Part shown: one piece after another, positions 37,041 through 45,563 of the stretch | How the letters are laid out: each line of letters opens with the position of its first letter | Numbering within the stretch: position 1 is the first letter of the stretch | Source of the DNA: CAZDDB01 sp963843285 | GTDB lineage: Bacteria > Acidobacteriota > HRBIN11 > JAKEFK01 | DNA: 64,000 nucleotides | NCBI GenBank assembly: GCA_963843285.1 | Contig: CAWJJO010000012.1 | Span: forward strand, 310,001-374,000 | Direction: 5' to 3' | Notes under the pieces: generated by a model | Told to the model about the DNA's origin: nothing | The model's input: the letters and a program-made list of their open reading frames with translations, nothing else | Databases searched by the model: none | Made by a program: the position numbers and the translations under genes

Positions 37041-38135
37041 ATGTTTTCCACTCCGATTCTAACAAATTTACCGTGCACCCAGCGTTTGCTCACATGGTAT
37101 CGGCAAAACCGGATTTTGTATCCGTGGCGTAAGACCAGAGATCCGTATCGGGTCTGGCTTTCGGAGATCTTGCTGCAGCAGACGCGTATTCCTGTTGTTC
37201 TTCGCTACTACGACAGAATCCTTAAGCTATTTCCTACGATCCAGGATCTCGCGCGCGCCAAGGACAGTGTTTTTCTATCAGCCTGGTCTGGAATCGGCTA
37301 TTACAGCCGCGCCAGAAACATGCTGGGTTGCGCAAGGCAGATTGTGGAACGGCATGGAGGAAAATTTCCACGGGATTTTTCTTCGCTTGTAGCCTTGCCG
37401 GGAATCGGGCCGTATACGGCCGGCGCTCTCCGGAATCTCTGTTTTGATGAGCTCACTCCCGCAATGGATGGAAACATCAGCCGGGTGCTCGCCCGAATCG
37501 CCAATGATTCGCAGCCAATGGGTTCAAAGACCTTTCGCGATGTAATCCAACGAACCTTCCTGCAGCTGGGCGCCGGAGCTTCTCCTGGAGATTTTTTCCA
37601 ATCGCTGATGGAACTTGGTGAACGCATCTGTCTACCCGCACCCGCTTGTGGTCATTGTCCGGTTCGTTCCGATTGCCTGGCGTTCAAAAATGGAACAACT
37701 TCGCAGATTCCAAACAGGCCGCAAAAGAAGAAAGAACAGACCCATTACTGGTACTTGCTGCTGCTTCAAAAGGGAACCGCCTATCGTTTTGTTCAAAACA
37801 GAAAACGCGAGTTTTTAAAGGATAGCTGGATTTTCCCGGATGTTCTAAGCAGACAAAAGCTTTCGCAACCGCAGCTTAGAACTGCCTTCAGACAATCCTT
37901 TGGATTGGAGTTGGACAACGCGCGGCCCGTCCTCACGTTGAGACACTCGGTCACCTTTCGTAGAATTCACGTCCAGGTTTTGAAGATGAAAGCGGGCAGG
38001 GTCCGCGACATTCCGGGAAAATGGTTGCGGGAGAAAGATCTGGCCGCGCATCCCACTTCTTCGATCACACATAAGGTGCTGCAAAAATTGCGGGCGACCA
38101 CAAGGGTCGCCGCCCCTACCACGTTACATTCCTAA
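37041..38135 (+). CDS. mutY: A/G-specific adenine DNA glycosylase
   Basis: 364 residues from the ATG at 37041. An open extension upstream runs through palindromic repeats and is rejected. Signature elements: YPWRKTRDPYRVWLSEILLQQTR (catalytic Glu), the helix-hairpin-helix LVALPGIGPYTAGAL, the catalytic Asp in MDGNISRVLARI and the 4Fe-4S ligands in CLPAPACGHCPVRSDC. The first Cys spacing is five residues instead of the usual six. A carboxy-terminal NUDIX-like domain follows (HYWYLLLLQKG). It removes adenine opposite 8-oxoguanine. The last 14 residues (ATTRVAAPTTLHS) are encoded by a dispersed repeat also found in the TonB receptor start. Confidence 0.92.
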   Translation: MFSTPILTNLPCTQRLLTWYRQNRILYPWRKTRDPYRVWLSEILLQQTRIPVVLRYYDRILKLFPTIQDLARAKDSVFLSAWSGIGYYSRARNMLGCARQIVERHGGKFPRDFSSLVALPGIGPYTAGALRNLCFDELTPAMDGNISRVLARIANDSQPMGSKTFRDVIQRTFLQLGAGASPGDFFQSLMELGERICLPAPACGHCPVRSDCLAFKNGTTSQIPNRPQKKKEQTHYWYLLLLQKGTAYRFVQNRKREFLKDSWIFPDVLSRQKLSQPQLRTAFRQSFGLELDNARPVLTLRHSVTFRRIHVQVLKMKAGRVRDIPGKWLREKDLAAHPTSSITHKVLQKLRATTRVAAPTTLHS

Positions 38136-38201
38136 TTCCTACTTTGTGTTCTTTGTGCCTTTGTGGTGAATCCGTTTCCTTCATTGCGTTACAATACATG
38201 C

Positions 38202-41200
38202 ATGATCGGCGTGAAGATCGGGGGCCGGTATGAAATCGTGCGGGAGATCGGGCGCGGTGGGATGGGCGCTGTCTACCTGGCGCATGATCCTCTTCTGCAG
38301 AGAGACGTAGCCGTCAAAGTCCTGACCGCACATTTGTTGCGCGAAGAAATCGAAGAACGCTTTCGGCGCGAAGCCCGGATCATCGCACGTCTGGACCACA
38401 TCGGCATTGTTCCGGTCCATGACACGGGAACTCACGAGAAGTCCTTATTTTTTGTGATGCCTTACGTCGAAGGGAACGATTTACGAACTTATCTGGAACA
38501 CAGGCTGCTGCGCCTGAACGACTTTCTGGAAATGGCGATCCAGATTGCCGATGCTCTCGAATACAGTCATTCTAAAGAGATCGTACACAGGGATATCAAG
38601 CCGGAAAATATCCTGCTGTCCCAGGAGAGCGGGAAACTACGCGCCAGGCTCACGGATTTCGGACTCGCCTTGACTGCCTCAGATACGAGACTGACCATGA
38701 ACGGGCAGGTCGCGGGAACCATTTCGTATTTGAGTCCCGAGCAAGTGTCCGGTGGAGCGATCGATTTCAGAACCGACCTGTATTCGTTTGGGACAGTTCT
38801 CTTTGAGTGTATTAGCGGAAATACTCCCTTTACGGGGTCGCTCCAAACCGTGCTGTACAAGATCGCCCATGAAAAAGCCCCCGTTCTTCGTTCTCTGGGG
38901 GCGCCGGTGGATGCGCGGTTGGAGGAATTGATTCTTCAGTGTCTGGAAAAAGATCCCTCCTTGCGTCCGCGAAGTGGAAGTGAAATCGCGTCCGAACTGC
39001 GAAAGTGCATGCTCGCTCTCCCTGCCGGAATGCCGGATCTTCATGTAGGTGTTGGTCCGGCAAATACCGAAATCCGGTCATTTCCTCCCCCTGCGGAGGA
39101 GACAGAATTGATTTTCTTCTCTCCATCCAGAGACCAGGAAAAGTATCGGAACAATCTTCCGGCACAGCTCACTCCGTTTGTCGGTCGCGAATCAGAACTT
39201 GGAATGATTCAGGATCTGTTGCGAAAGTCAGATGTGCGGCTGGTGACACTTACAGGGCCGGGCGGAACGGGAAAAACACAACTGGCCATCCAGGTGGCAA
39301 TGAATCTCTTGTCCCAATTCCCGGGTGATGTTTTTTTCGTGCCGCTTGGAAACATCCACGATCCGTCTCTGGTTGCGTCTGAAATCACGCAGGTTCTGGG
39401 AATTCAGGTAACGGGTGGACGAACGGATGTGGAGAGTCTGAAAGAGTTTTTGCAAAAAAGAAAGGCCCTCCTTCTGATCGACAATTTCGAACAGGTGATT
39501 ACTGCGGGACCACTTCTGAGTCGATTACTGCAGTCTTCCCCTGGATTGAAAATCCTGGTAACCAGCCGCGAGGTATTGCGTATTCAGGGGGAACACGAAT
39601 ATTCCGTGCCTCCACTGCCGTTGCCGGAATTGCAGGAACCTTCATCACCGGAGAGCCTGGTGCAATATCCATCGGTGGCTCTTTTTGTCCAGCGCGCCTC
39701 CAAAGTTCATTCCGGTTTTACATTGACCGAAGAAAACTCCCGCGCGATCGCTGAAATTTGCGTGAGATTGGAAGGACTGCCGCTGGCTATAGAGCTGGCG
39801 GCTGCCCGCACGAAACTCCTCGCACCGCAAGCGATGCTTGCGAGGATGGGGAAACGGCTTCAGATCCTCACCGGCGGAGGACGCGATCTGCCTTCCAGAC
39901 AACAAACCATGCGGGGGGCGATCGAATGGGGATACAACCTGCTCAGCGATGCTGATAAACAAGCGTTCCGAATGGTCTCCGTGTTTGTCGGTGGGTTTAC
40001 GCTCGAAGCCGCAGAAGCAGTTTGCGCCGCCAAATGTGAAAATGTTCTGGAATTGCTTGCTTCTCTCGTAGATAAGAGTCTGATCCGGCAGGAAACAGGA
40101 GAAGAGCCCCGATTTGTCATGCTGGAAACAATCCGCGAATTCGGTCTGGAGGCGCTTGTGGCAACCGGTGAACAGGCAGAACTGCAGGTCCGTCATGCGG
40201 GATTCTTCCGGGATCTCGCAGAACGCGCGGAGCCGGAGCTATCTAAGAGCGGACAGGAACTGTGGCTTGATCGGCTGGAAAAAGAGCATGATAACTTTCG
40301 TTCCGCGCTGGAATGGACGATCGGCCACGGAGATACGGATACCGCGATCCGTCTTGCGGCAGCGTTATGGTGGTTCTGGTACCTTCACGGTCATTACAAT
40401 GAAGGGCGCAAGTGGTTGGAAGGGGCGCTCAAAAATTGCAGCGGTTGTCCTCCGTTCTTTCGCGCGCGTGCGCTGCTTGGATCCGGGGTTCTTGCATTCC
40501 TTCAATGTGATTATTCCCGCGCGGAAGCTTTGCTCAATGATTGTGTTGGACTCTCGCGTCAAATCAAGGAGAACCGCACACTTGCTTCTTCGTTACAATT
40601 TCTGGGAAGCATCGCGCGCGAACAGGGAGACTACGAGCGCGCCATCTCTCTTCATCAAGTCACTATTCCACTCTGGCAAGATTTACAGGATCAGCGAGGG
40701 GTAGCGCGCGCGCTCAATTACATCGGGTTTGCAGCCTGGCTCCAGGGAGATTTCGAACAAACACAAACTTCGTGCGAAGAGAGTCTGGCTCTCTATCGGC
40801 TCCTTGGAGACAAAGAAGGAATTGCCTGGGCCTTACTGAATCTGGGAGCTGCCGCACACTACCAGAACCGATTTATCCCGGCCGCAAAATATTGTAAGGA
40901 AAGCATGGTCGTTTCACGCGAGGTTGGATTCAAAGAAGGACTGGCGTGGGCCTGGGATATTTTGGGAAACACCGCACGGCAGGAAGGACAACACCCACGC
41001 GCAGTTTCGCTTTTGCAAAGAAGTCTGCGGCTTCATTGGGCACTGGGAGACAAATGGCGCACCTCAAGTGTTCTCGAGGGACTCGCGTGTGCGGCTTACG
41101 CGCAGGGAAAGTTTTCGTTGGCCTTGACGATGAGCGCTGCTGCCTCGAACTTACGACAGGTCATCGGTACCCCGATTCCACCCGTAGAAAAGAACGAGCT

Positions 41201-41318
41201 GGAACGCAGTCTTTCGGACATCCGCGCGGCGCTGAGTCCGGAAACTTTTTCGCTGCTCTGGACGGAAGGTATCCAGATGCCGCTGGACGAAGCAATCGCG
41301 AAAGCTCTTTCGGAATGA
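38202..41318 (+). CDS. Ser/Thr kinase - LuxR/AfsR-like ATPase - TPR regulator
   Basis: 1038 residues, no membrane segment. Kinase at about 10-270 with GRGGMGAV, Lys39, HRDIKPEN 129-136, DFGLA 152-156. An ATPase of the NB-ARC/STAND type follows: FVGRESELG at 326, P-loop GPGGTGKT 352-359, LLLIDNFEQV as Walker B, LKILVTSREVLRI as sensor. The carboxy-terminal third holds TPRs (RALNYIGFAAWLQGDFEQT, ALLNLGAAAHYQN). No DNA-binding domain is present, so it should act by phosphorylation or scaffold assembly. The kinase is most similar to kinase 2 of the giant proteins. The ATG at 38202 aligns with their kinase-2 starts. Confidence 0.88.
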   Translation: MIGVKIGGRYEIVREIGRGGMGAVYLAHDPLLQRDVAVKVLTAHLLREEIEERFRREARIIARLDHIGIVPVHDTGTHEKSLFFVMPYVEGNDLRTYLEHRLLRLNDFLEMAIQIADALEYSHSKEIVHRDIKPENILLSQESGKLRARLTDFGLALTASDTRLTMNGQVAGTISYLSPEQVSGGAIDFRTDLYSFGTVLFECISGNTPFTGSLQTVLYKIAHEKAPVLRSLGAPVDARLEELILQCLEKDPSLRPRSGSEIASELRKCMLALPAGMPDLHVGVGPANTEIRSFPPPAEETELIFFSPSRDQEKYRNNLPAQLTPFVGRESELGMIQDLLRKSDVRLVTLTGPGGTGKTQLAIQVAMNLLSQFPGDVFFVPLGNIHDPSLVASEITQVLGIQVTGGRTDVESLKEFLQKRKALLLIDNFEQVITAGPLLSRLLQSSPGLKILVTSREVLRIQGEHEYSVPPLPLPELQEPSSPESLVQYPSVALFVQRASKVHSGFTLTEENSRAIAEICVRLEGLPLAIELAAARTKLLAPQAMLARMGKRLQILTGGGRDLPSRQQTMRGAIEWGYNLLSDADKQAFRMVSVFVGGFTLEAAEAVCAAKCENVLELLASLVDKSLIRQETGEEPRFVMLETIREFGLEALVATGEQAELQVRHAGFFRDLAERAEPELSKSGQELWLDRLEKEHDNFRSALEWTIGHGDTDTAIRLAAALWWFWYLHGHYNEGRKWLEGALKNCSGCPPFFRARALLGSGVLAFLQCDYSRAEALLNDCVGLSRQIKENRTLASSLQFLGSIAREQGDYERAISLHQVTIPLWQDLQDQRGVARALNYIGFAAWLQGDFEQTQTSCEESLALYRLLGDKEGIAWALLNLGAAAHYQNRFIPAAKYCKESMVVSREVGFKEGLAWAWDILGNTARQEGQHPRAVSLLQRSLRLHWALGDKWRTSSVLEGLACAAYAQGKFSLALTMSAAASNLRQVIGTPIPPVEKNELERSLSDIRAALSPETFSLLWTEGIQMPLDEAIAKALSE

Positions 41319-41379
41319 CCAGCCCGATTCGAAATCGTTTTCCATGTCTACGGCTTCGAATTGTTTGTGCTGCTCGTTT

Positions 41380-41456
41380 CTCCCCCTTATAAAGGGGGAG
41401 ATGAAAGTGGGGGTTGTCTTCCAACCTCCCCTAATCCCCTCCTTCATAAGGAGGGG
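41380..41456. repeat. Paired A/T-looped palindromes (intergenic hairpin element)
   Basis: CTCCCCCTTATAAAGGGGGAG (41380-41400) and CCCCTCCTT-CAT-AAGGAGGGG (41436-41456) are two strong hairpins that can also pair with each other. This unit, joined by GTGGGGGTTGTCTTCC, resembles intergenic dispersed elements. It lies 60 bases after the kinase-ATPase stop and may end that transcript. Confidence 0.55.
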
Positions 41457-41565
41457 AAATCCGCGGGCGACACACAATTAGACATTACCGAGACTTACGG
41501 TTTCTTTGCGTTCTAAAATTGAGATATAATGCGTTCGGGTATATTTTTCACATTTAGAGTAGACT

Positions 41566-42258
41566 GTGCCAAATTCCATTTCAGCGGAAAACTTGGTTAC
41601 TGAAAGGCTTCCATTTGTTCTGTACAAACGCCAGCAGGCTCAACTTGCGCGAAGTCGCCTTTTCCCAACGACAATTTTTTACACTTCCTATTTCCTGATC
41701 ATCGTAGTTCTGGCGTTTCGATCCAAGCATCCGGTTGTCGCTGCTTTTTTCTTTGCGGCAGGTGTCGTCAATTGGACGCTGGTGGAGTATCTATTCCACC
41801 GCTATGTATTACACAGGCATTTCGCGGATGGAAAAGGATTCATCCGCAAATTCGCGCATCGGCGTCTGGACCCGCTTCATTTTGAACACCACGAGCGGCC
41901 CTGGGACGCGCTCCATATTACAGGGATGATCAAGGATTTGTTGCCCCTCTTCTTTGTTGCCGCTCCGTTGAGTTTCATCGGCCCCATTTATACGCTACCC
42001 ATTCTTCTCGCCGCTACAGTTGAGGGTTATATCGCCGAAGAATGGGTTCACTATACGATTCATTTTTCCAAAATCAGGAATCCCTATTTCCGTTATGTCA
42101 AGCGTTTTCACCTGTATCATCACAGCCCCAAAGGGTTTGATCGGGGATATGGCATCACGGGTGGCTTCTGGGATTTTGTGTTTGGCACACGCTATCCTGA
42201 ACCGGTGCGAAAACGGCTTTTCGTAAAGTTACAGCCGGGAAGAATCGCGGCGGCATAA
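41566..42258 (+). CDS. Fatty-acid hydroxylase / sterol desaturase family membrane protein
   Basis: 230 residues starting at a GTG. Histidine-box motifs of a di-iron integral membrane oxygenase are present: HRYVLHRHF, HFEHHE and the carboxy-terminal HLYHHSPKGFDRGYG. At least three hydrophobic helices lie at about 35-80 and 120-155. The size and H-boxes match FA_hydroxylase proteins that hydroxylate lipid tails or sterols. The exact substrate is unknown; lipid A 2-hydroxylation is one possibility. It stands alone between a kinase and a convergent gene. Confidence 0.82.
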   Translation: MPNSISAENLVTERLPFVLYKRQQAQLARSRLFPTTIFYTSYFLIIVVLAFRSKHPVVAAFFFAAGVVNWTLVEYLFHRYVLHRHFADGKGFIRKFAHRRLDPLHFEHHERPWDALHITGMIKDLLPLFFVAAPLSFIGPIYTLPILLAATVEGYIAEEWVHYTIHFSKIRNPYFRYVKRFHLYHHSPKGFDRGYGITGGFWDFVFGTRYPEPVRKRLFVKLQPGRIAAA

Positions 42259-42285
42259 GGGTAAGACCTGCGTATCTGTGAGCGA

Positions 42286-43500
42286 CTATTCCCAATATCC
42301 TTGCCGGAAACGGATCTCCGTGTCGGCGCGATTCACTACGACTTTGATCTTGTGATAATCCCCTTTACTCTTATGTTCCGGCGCTTTGTAGCAGATCAAA
42401 TACTGCTGGCGCAAATCTTCCATTACGTTATTGAATCCAAGCTTGAAGTTTTGCGACTTGTTAAACGAGATCCCGCCTGTTTCACCCGCAATCTGAGATA
42501 GCGAATCGCCGTACTCATTCAACGCCTGAAGATCTCGGGATCCACGAGAAGATCTTTCCAGTTTGATATCCGGATCGGTTGTGATCAATCCGCGTGTATT
42601 GATCGTATACAGCGTGATGTTCGACCGGTTCATTTTCCCGATACTGGTTTCCAGCGCTCGATGGAAATCGAAAGTGGCGCCCTTATGATAAACGGCAAGT
42701 TCGGGAGCATCGATCTGTTCCCGCATATCCTGAGCTGCAACATCCACGATATCGTAATAGCGCCGGCCCGGATCAACGGAAAAGCCGCCTGAAATCAAGA
42801 GAACCACACTGTGATCGCCCTGATTTTGAATCGCAAGGTGATCGGAAAATTTTTCGAGAGCCTTCAGCGAAAATTGCGTCACTTCATAGGACTGTCTCGA
42901 GGCATCCTGGGCAAACTGATACGCATCCCGAAGCACATCCTGCGCGGATCTCCTGGAAGCTTCATCATTGAACCGCTCCCGGCTGTTCAATATTTTTCGA
43001 ATCTCCGTTTCGTTGTCCTCAATTGCAGCGTCACGAAACACATTTCCCTGCGCTTGCTCGATCAACTGCTCCACCTTTGCCAGGTCCTTCGTATACTGAG
43101 AAAAGATTCCCATTTTTCGATTCGCCAGAACACCTGCAACCATTACCTCGCGGTTGGATCCGGAAAGGTTCTTCACAAAATCCAGAAGCTTCGGTTTGAT
43201 ATACATCCATTCCGGCTGAGAAGTATTGAACAGATCCAGGAAGAGAACAAATTTCTTGGCTGGAACAGGCGGCTGCGCTTCCTGCGGGACGGTAGGAACC
43301 GTCATCTCTTCGAAACAGGTCGGAGCCATTACCTGGTCGTCTTCAGATACGGTAAAGTCTTGCTGGGTGAGCCCGCCGATAGGATGATTGGATCGGTCCA
43401 ACACTTTCACCCAGACCCGCACCACAGATACGGTCACCTCTTCCGCAAAGGTGTAGGGAACCATCAAGAGCAAAGCGCACGCGAGCAAATATTTCTTCAC
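42286..43500 (-). CDS. VWFA-related secreted protein (Acidobacteriota type)
   Basis: 404 residues with a signal peptide (KKYLLACALLLMVPYTFAEE) and a GTG start. After the strand VTVSVVRVWVKVLDRSNHPIGGLTQQDFTVSEDDQ comes a von Willebrand A-like domain: FVLFLDLFNTSQ as a partial MIDAS (DxxNTS), SVVLLISGGFSVDPGR, and RQQYLICYKAP, KIKVVV, IRFRQGYW at the end. This matches the VWFA-related domain common in Acidobacteriota. Function unknown. Its GTG overlaps the stop of maf, so it is transcribed with it. Confidence 0.82.
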   Translation of the reverse strand: MKKYLLACALLLMVPYTFAEEVTVSVVRVWVKVLDRSNHPIGGLTQQDFTVSEDDQVMAPTCFEEMTVPTVPQEAQPPVPAKKFVLFLDLFNTSQPEWMYIKPKLLDFVKNLSGSNREVMVAGVLANRKMGIFSQYTKDLAKVEQLIEQAQGNVFRDAAIEDNETEIRKILNSRERFNDEASRRSAQDVLRDAYQFAQDASRQSYEVTQFSLKALEKFSDHLAIQNQGDHSVVLLISGGFSVDPGRRYYDIVDVAAQDMREQIDAPELAVYHKGATFDFHRALETSIGKMNRSNITLYTINTRGLITTDPDIKLERSSRGSRDLQALNEYGDSLSQIAGETGGISFNKSQNFKLGFNNVMEDLRQQYLICYKAPEHKSKGDYHKIKVVVNRADTEIRFRQGYWE

Positions 43501-44078
43501 GATCCATCCTCCATCAAATCAAATATCCGATAACCCAGCTTGCGAAGCGCCCGCTGGAAGCAACCAAGAGGAAAGCCTACTACATTGTAATAGCATCCTT
43601 CGATCTTGTTGACAAACAGGCCGCCGAATCCCTGAATCGCATACGCTCCCGCTTTGTCAAACGGTTCGCCGGTCTGTAGATACCACCGGATCTCTGCCGG
43701 CAAAAGCTTGCGGAAGTGGACGCGGGTGCGTTCATAATCCATAACCATACGGTTATCAATCGCCAGCGCAATTCCTGTGATCACCGAGTGTGAGCGGTTG
43801 CTCAACAGGCGCAGCATCCTCGCAGCGTCTGAAGCATGGGCCGGTTTCCCCAGTTTCGTTTTTCCGACGACCACCATTGTATCCATCCCGATGACAAGCG
43901 TACCGGGTCTACGGAAGCTTCGCGCTTTCTCTCCTGCTAGATACATCACTATCTTGCGCGGGTCAACGAAATGGGAACCATCTTCGTTGATCGATGGAAT
44001 AAAGACCTCAAATGGGACCCCGACCTGTCGCAGGATTTCCTGTCTTCGGGGACTGGAACTGGCTAATATCACACGCAT
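43497..44078 (-). CDS. maf: Maf-family nucleoside triphosphate pyrophosphatase
   Basis: 193 residues beginning MRVILASSSPRRQEILRQVG, the hallmark Maf amino terminus. PGTLVIGMDTMVVVGKTKLGKP carries the catalytic Asp, and HSVITGIAL and EPFDKAGAYAIQGFGGLF complete the family pattern. Maf enzymes hydrolyse dTTP/UTP or modified nucleotides and influence septation. The gene overlaps the VWFA gene by four bases and is divergent from the cold-shock gene. Confidence 0.92.
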   Translation of the reverse strand: MRVILASSSPRRQEILRQVGVPFEVFIPSINEDGSHFVDPRKIVMYLAGEKARSFRRPGTLVIGMDTMVVVGKTKLGKPAHASDAARMLRLLSNRSHSVITGIALAIDNRMVMDYERTRVHFRKLLPAEIRWYLQTGEPFDKAGAYAIQGFGGLFVNKIEGCYYNVVGFPLGCFQRALRKLGYRIFDLMEDGS

Positions 44079-44163
44079 CTTGACATCTTATTTTAACAAG
44101 GCTATGCTCGATTTCGGTTTTTCAAATGTTTTCCGGTTCTAGGAACTTTTTGTAGTTGTTCAG

Positions 44164-44193
44164 ACCAGGGTAAACCCCTGGTTTTTCTTTTTT
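44164..44193 (+). terminator. Hairpin and T-run just upstream of the cold-shock gene
   Basis: ACCAGGG (44164-44170), loop TAAA, then CCCTGGT and a T-rich tract (TTTTTCTTTTTT to 44193) form a textbook intrinsic terminator. It ends 18 bases before the csp ATG. No gene on this strand ends immediately upstream, so it may act within the csp leader. Confidence 0.55.
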
Positions 44194-44211
44194 CAGGAAG
44201 GTGATAGGAAG

Positions 44212-44427
44212 ATGCGCTCAATTGGAAAAGTGAAGTGGTTCGATAACAAGCTCGGTTATGGGTTCATCAAACAAGACTCCGGTGAGGAGATTTTTGTGCA
44301 TTACTCCAAAATCCGGGGAGATGGATATAAATCCTTGAAAGAAGGACAACAGGTCGAATTTGACATCATCCAGAGTCCGGAAGGAAGGACACAAGCCGGT
44401 GATGTCGATATCATGGCGACAGTGTAG
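44212..44427 (+). CDS. Cold-shock domain protein
   Basis: 71 residues. RNP1-like KLGYGFIKQD and RNP2-like EIFVHYSKI are present in a single OB fold, with the family opening GKVKWFDNK. A strong AGGAAGGTGATAGG precedes the ATG. Members bind single-stranded RNA as chaperones. A terminator-like hairpin in the leader suggests control by antitermination or temperature-sensitive structure. Confidence 0.92.
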   Translation: MRSIGKVKWFDNKLGYGFIKQDSGEEIFVHYSKIRGDGYKSLKEGQQVEFDIIQSPEGRTQAGDVDIMATV

Positions 44428-44544
44428 ATTTTCTAACTCCCGGAGCGGGCGTCCCTGCCCGCCGGAATGCAATTGGACACCTCTTGCAGGCACGGCGGCC
44501 CGCAACTCCAAAAAAGGAAGAGGTCCGCGACTCCAGGATTGCGG

Positions 44545-45141
44545 TTATTGGATCGGCCTGGCTTTGAGCTTGGCGTGTCCGGCTTCTACCTTTACAAAAA
44601 AATCGACTTGCTTACAGTGATATTTGTCAATGATTTGCTTTTGCTGCTGGTCCAATAACTCGCAGAATTTTTTGAAATTGAGACCCGGTTTTCCCTCGCC
44701 GGTCTCTTCGCGCGTCCGGACGTATTCCTGAAACAACTCTTCCCGCTTCTGTTTCTGGGGGTCCTGCGTAAGATTCTGCGTGGTTACTTTTGGCTTCGAA
44801 TCAGGCTTGGAATCAGGATGGATAATCACACCCGATGGATTTCTTCCTTCCTCCTTATACCGCATTTGTTTGGACCACAGATCCTGGTAGGAGCTGAACC
44901 GCGCGACGAGTGTGTTATATCGAAAACGCTGTGCATAGCTCAGACTGAGTACCGATGAGTACCGCCGGATGGAAGTTTCCACGCGTTGACGAAGTTGGAC
45001 AGGAGGACACTTTTCTGTGCCGCTAAAAAACATATCGTAGTCACGTTTGAGCTGGCTCACTGCGCTTTCCAGCTCATTCAAATCGCGCTCGATATCTTTT
45101 TCATCCGGCGTTTTTGCGGTTTCTTTTGGACCTGTGTTCAT
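44545..45141 (-). CDS. Coiled-coil protein resembling the MXAN_5187 C-terminal family
   Basis: 198 residues. IERDLNELESAVSQLKRDYDMFF opens with a helical coiled-coil, then RRYSSVLSLSYAQRFRYNTLVARFSSYQDLWSKQ and a QKREELFQEYVRTREETGEGKPGL linker. The pattern of paired helices resembles the MXAN_5187 C-terminal family known from Myxococcus; this is from memory and moderate. A short Ser/Pro/Lys-rich linker divides it in two. Its ATG overlaps the stop of the next gene. Function unknown. Confidence 0.6.
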   Translation of the reverse strand: MNTGPKETAKTPDEKDIERDLNELESAVSQLKRDYDMFFSGTEKCPPVQLRQRVETSIRRYSSVLSLSYAQRFRYNTLVARFSSYQDLWSKQMRYKEEGRNPSGVIIHPDSKPDSKPKVTTQNLTQDPQKQKREELFQEYVRTREETGEGKPGLNFKKFCELLDQQQKQIIDKYHCKQVDFFVKVEAGHAKLKARPIQ

Positions 45142-45512
45142 AAATAAAACCAGAGTAAGGGTAACCAGAGCGTGGCGGCGTAGGGAAGTTTCATCTGATC
45201 AATCCAGATTTCCAGATGGGGAGAGTTTTCAACCATCTGGTAGATCTGATGGATTTCCCAGGCCTGATTCGGATGAAACTCAATCCGGTGTTTGGTCAGC
45301 TTCCCAATTTTCGTAGTACTATAAGTATTGTGAGCCGAGGCAAACCCGATCGCTTCACGCCACTCTTCCTCTTTTCCGGCTGGAACTCCGAATTGAATGG
45401 CAACAACCGGATCTTTCTTTTTTCGATATGGATAAAGAATATCTTCAATGATCTCCTGGATTTTTGGATCTTCCAAGAAATCGGGGTCCTTTACTGCTCT
45501 CAAAGGGCTCAA
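45138..45512 (-). CDS. Conserved small protein, function unknown
   Basis: 124 residues, acidic at the start (DPDFLEDPKIQEIIEDILYPYRKKKDP) with a mixed alpha/beta centre (VVAIQFGVPAGKEEEWREAIGFA) and a hydrophobic end (LWLPLLWFYL). No family identified. It is overlapped by four bases with the coiled-coil gene, hence a two-gene operon, and is divergent from selA with only 51 bases between. Confidence 0.6.
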   Translation of the reverse strand: MSPLRAVKDPDFLEDPKIQEIIEDILYPYRKKKDPVVAIQFGVPAGKEEEWREAIGFASAHNTYSTTKIGKLTKHRIEFHPNQAWEIHQIYQMVENSPHLEIWIDQMKLPYAATLWLPLLWFYL

Positions 45513-45563
45513 AGCCTTCTCCCAGTCACATCTGAAACCGGAAACTATATCATATAAGTACTT

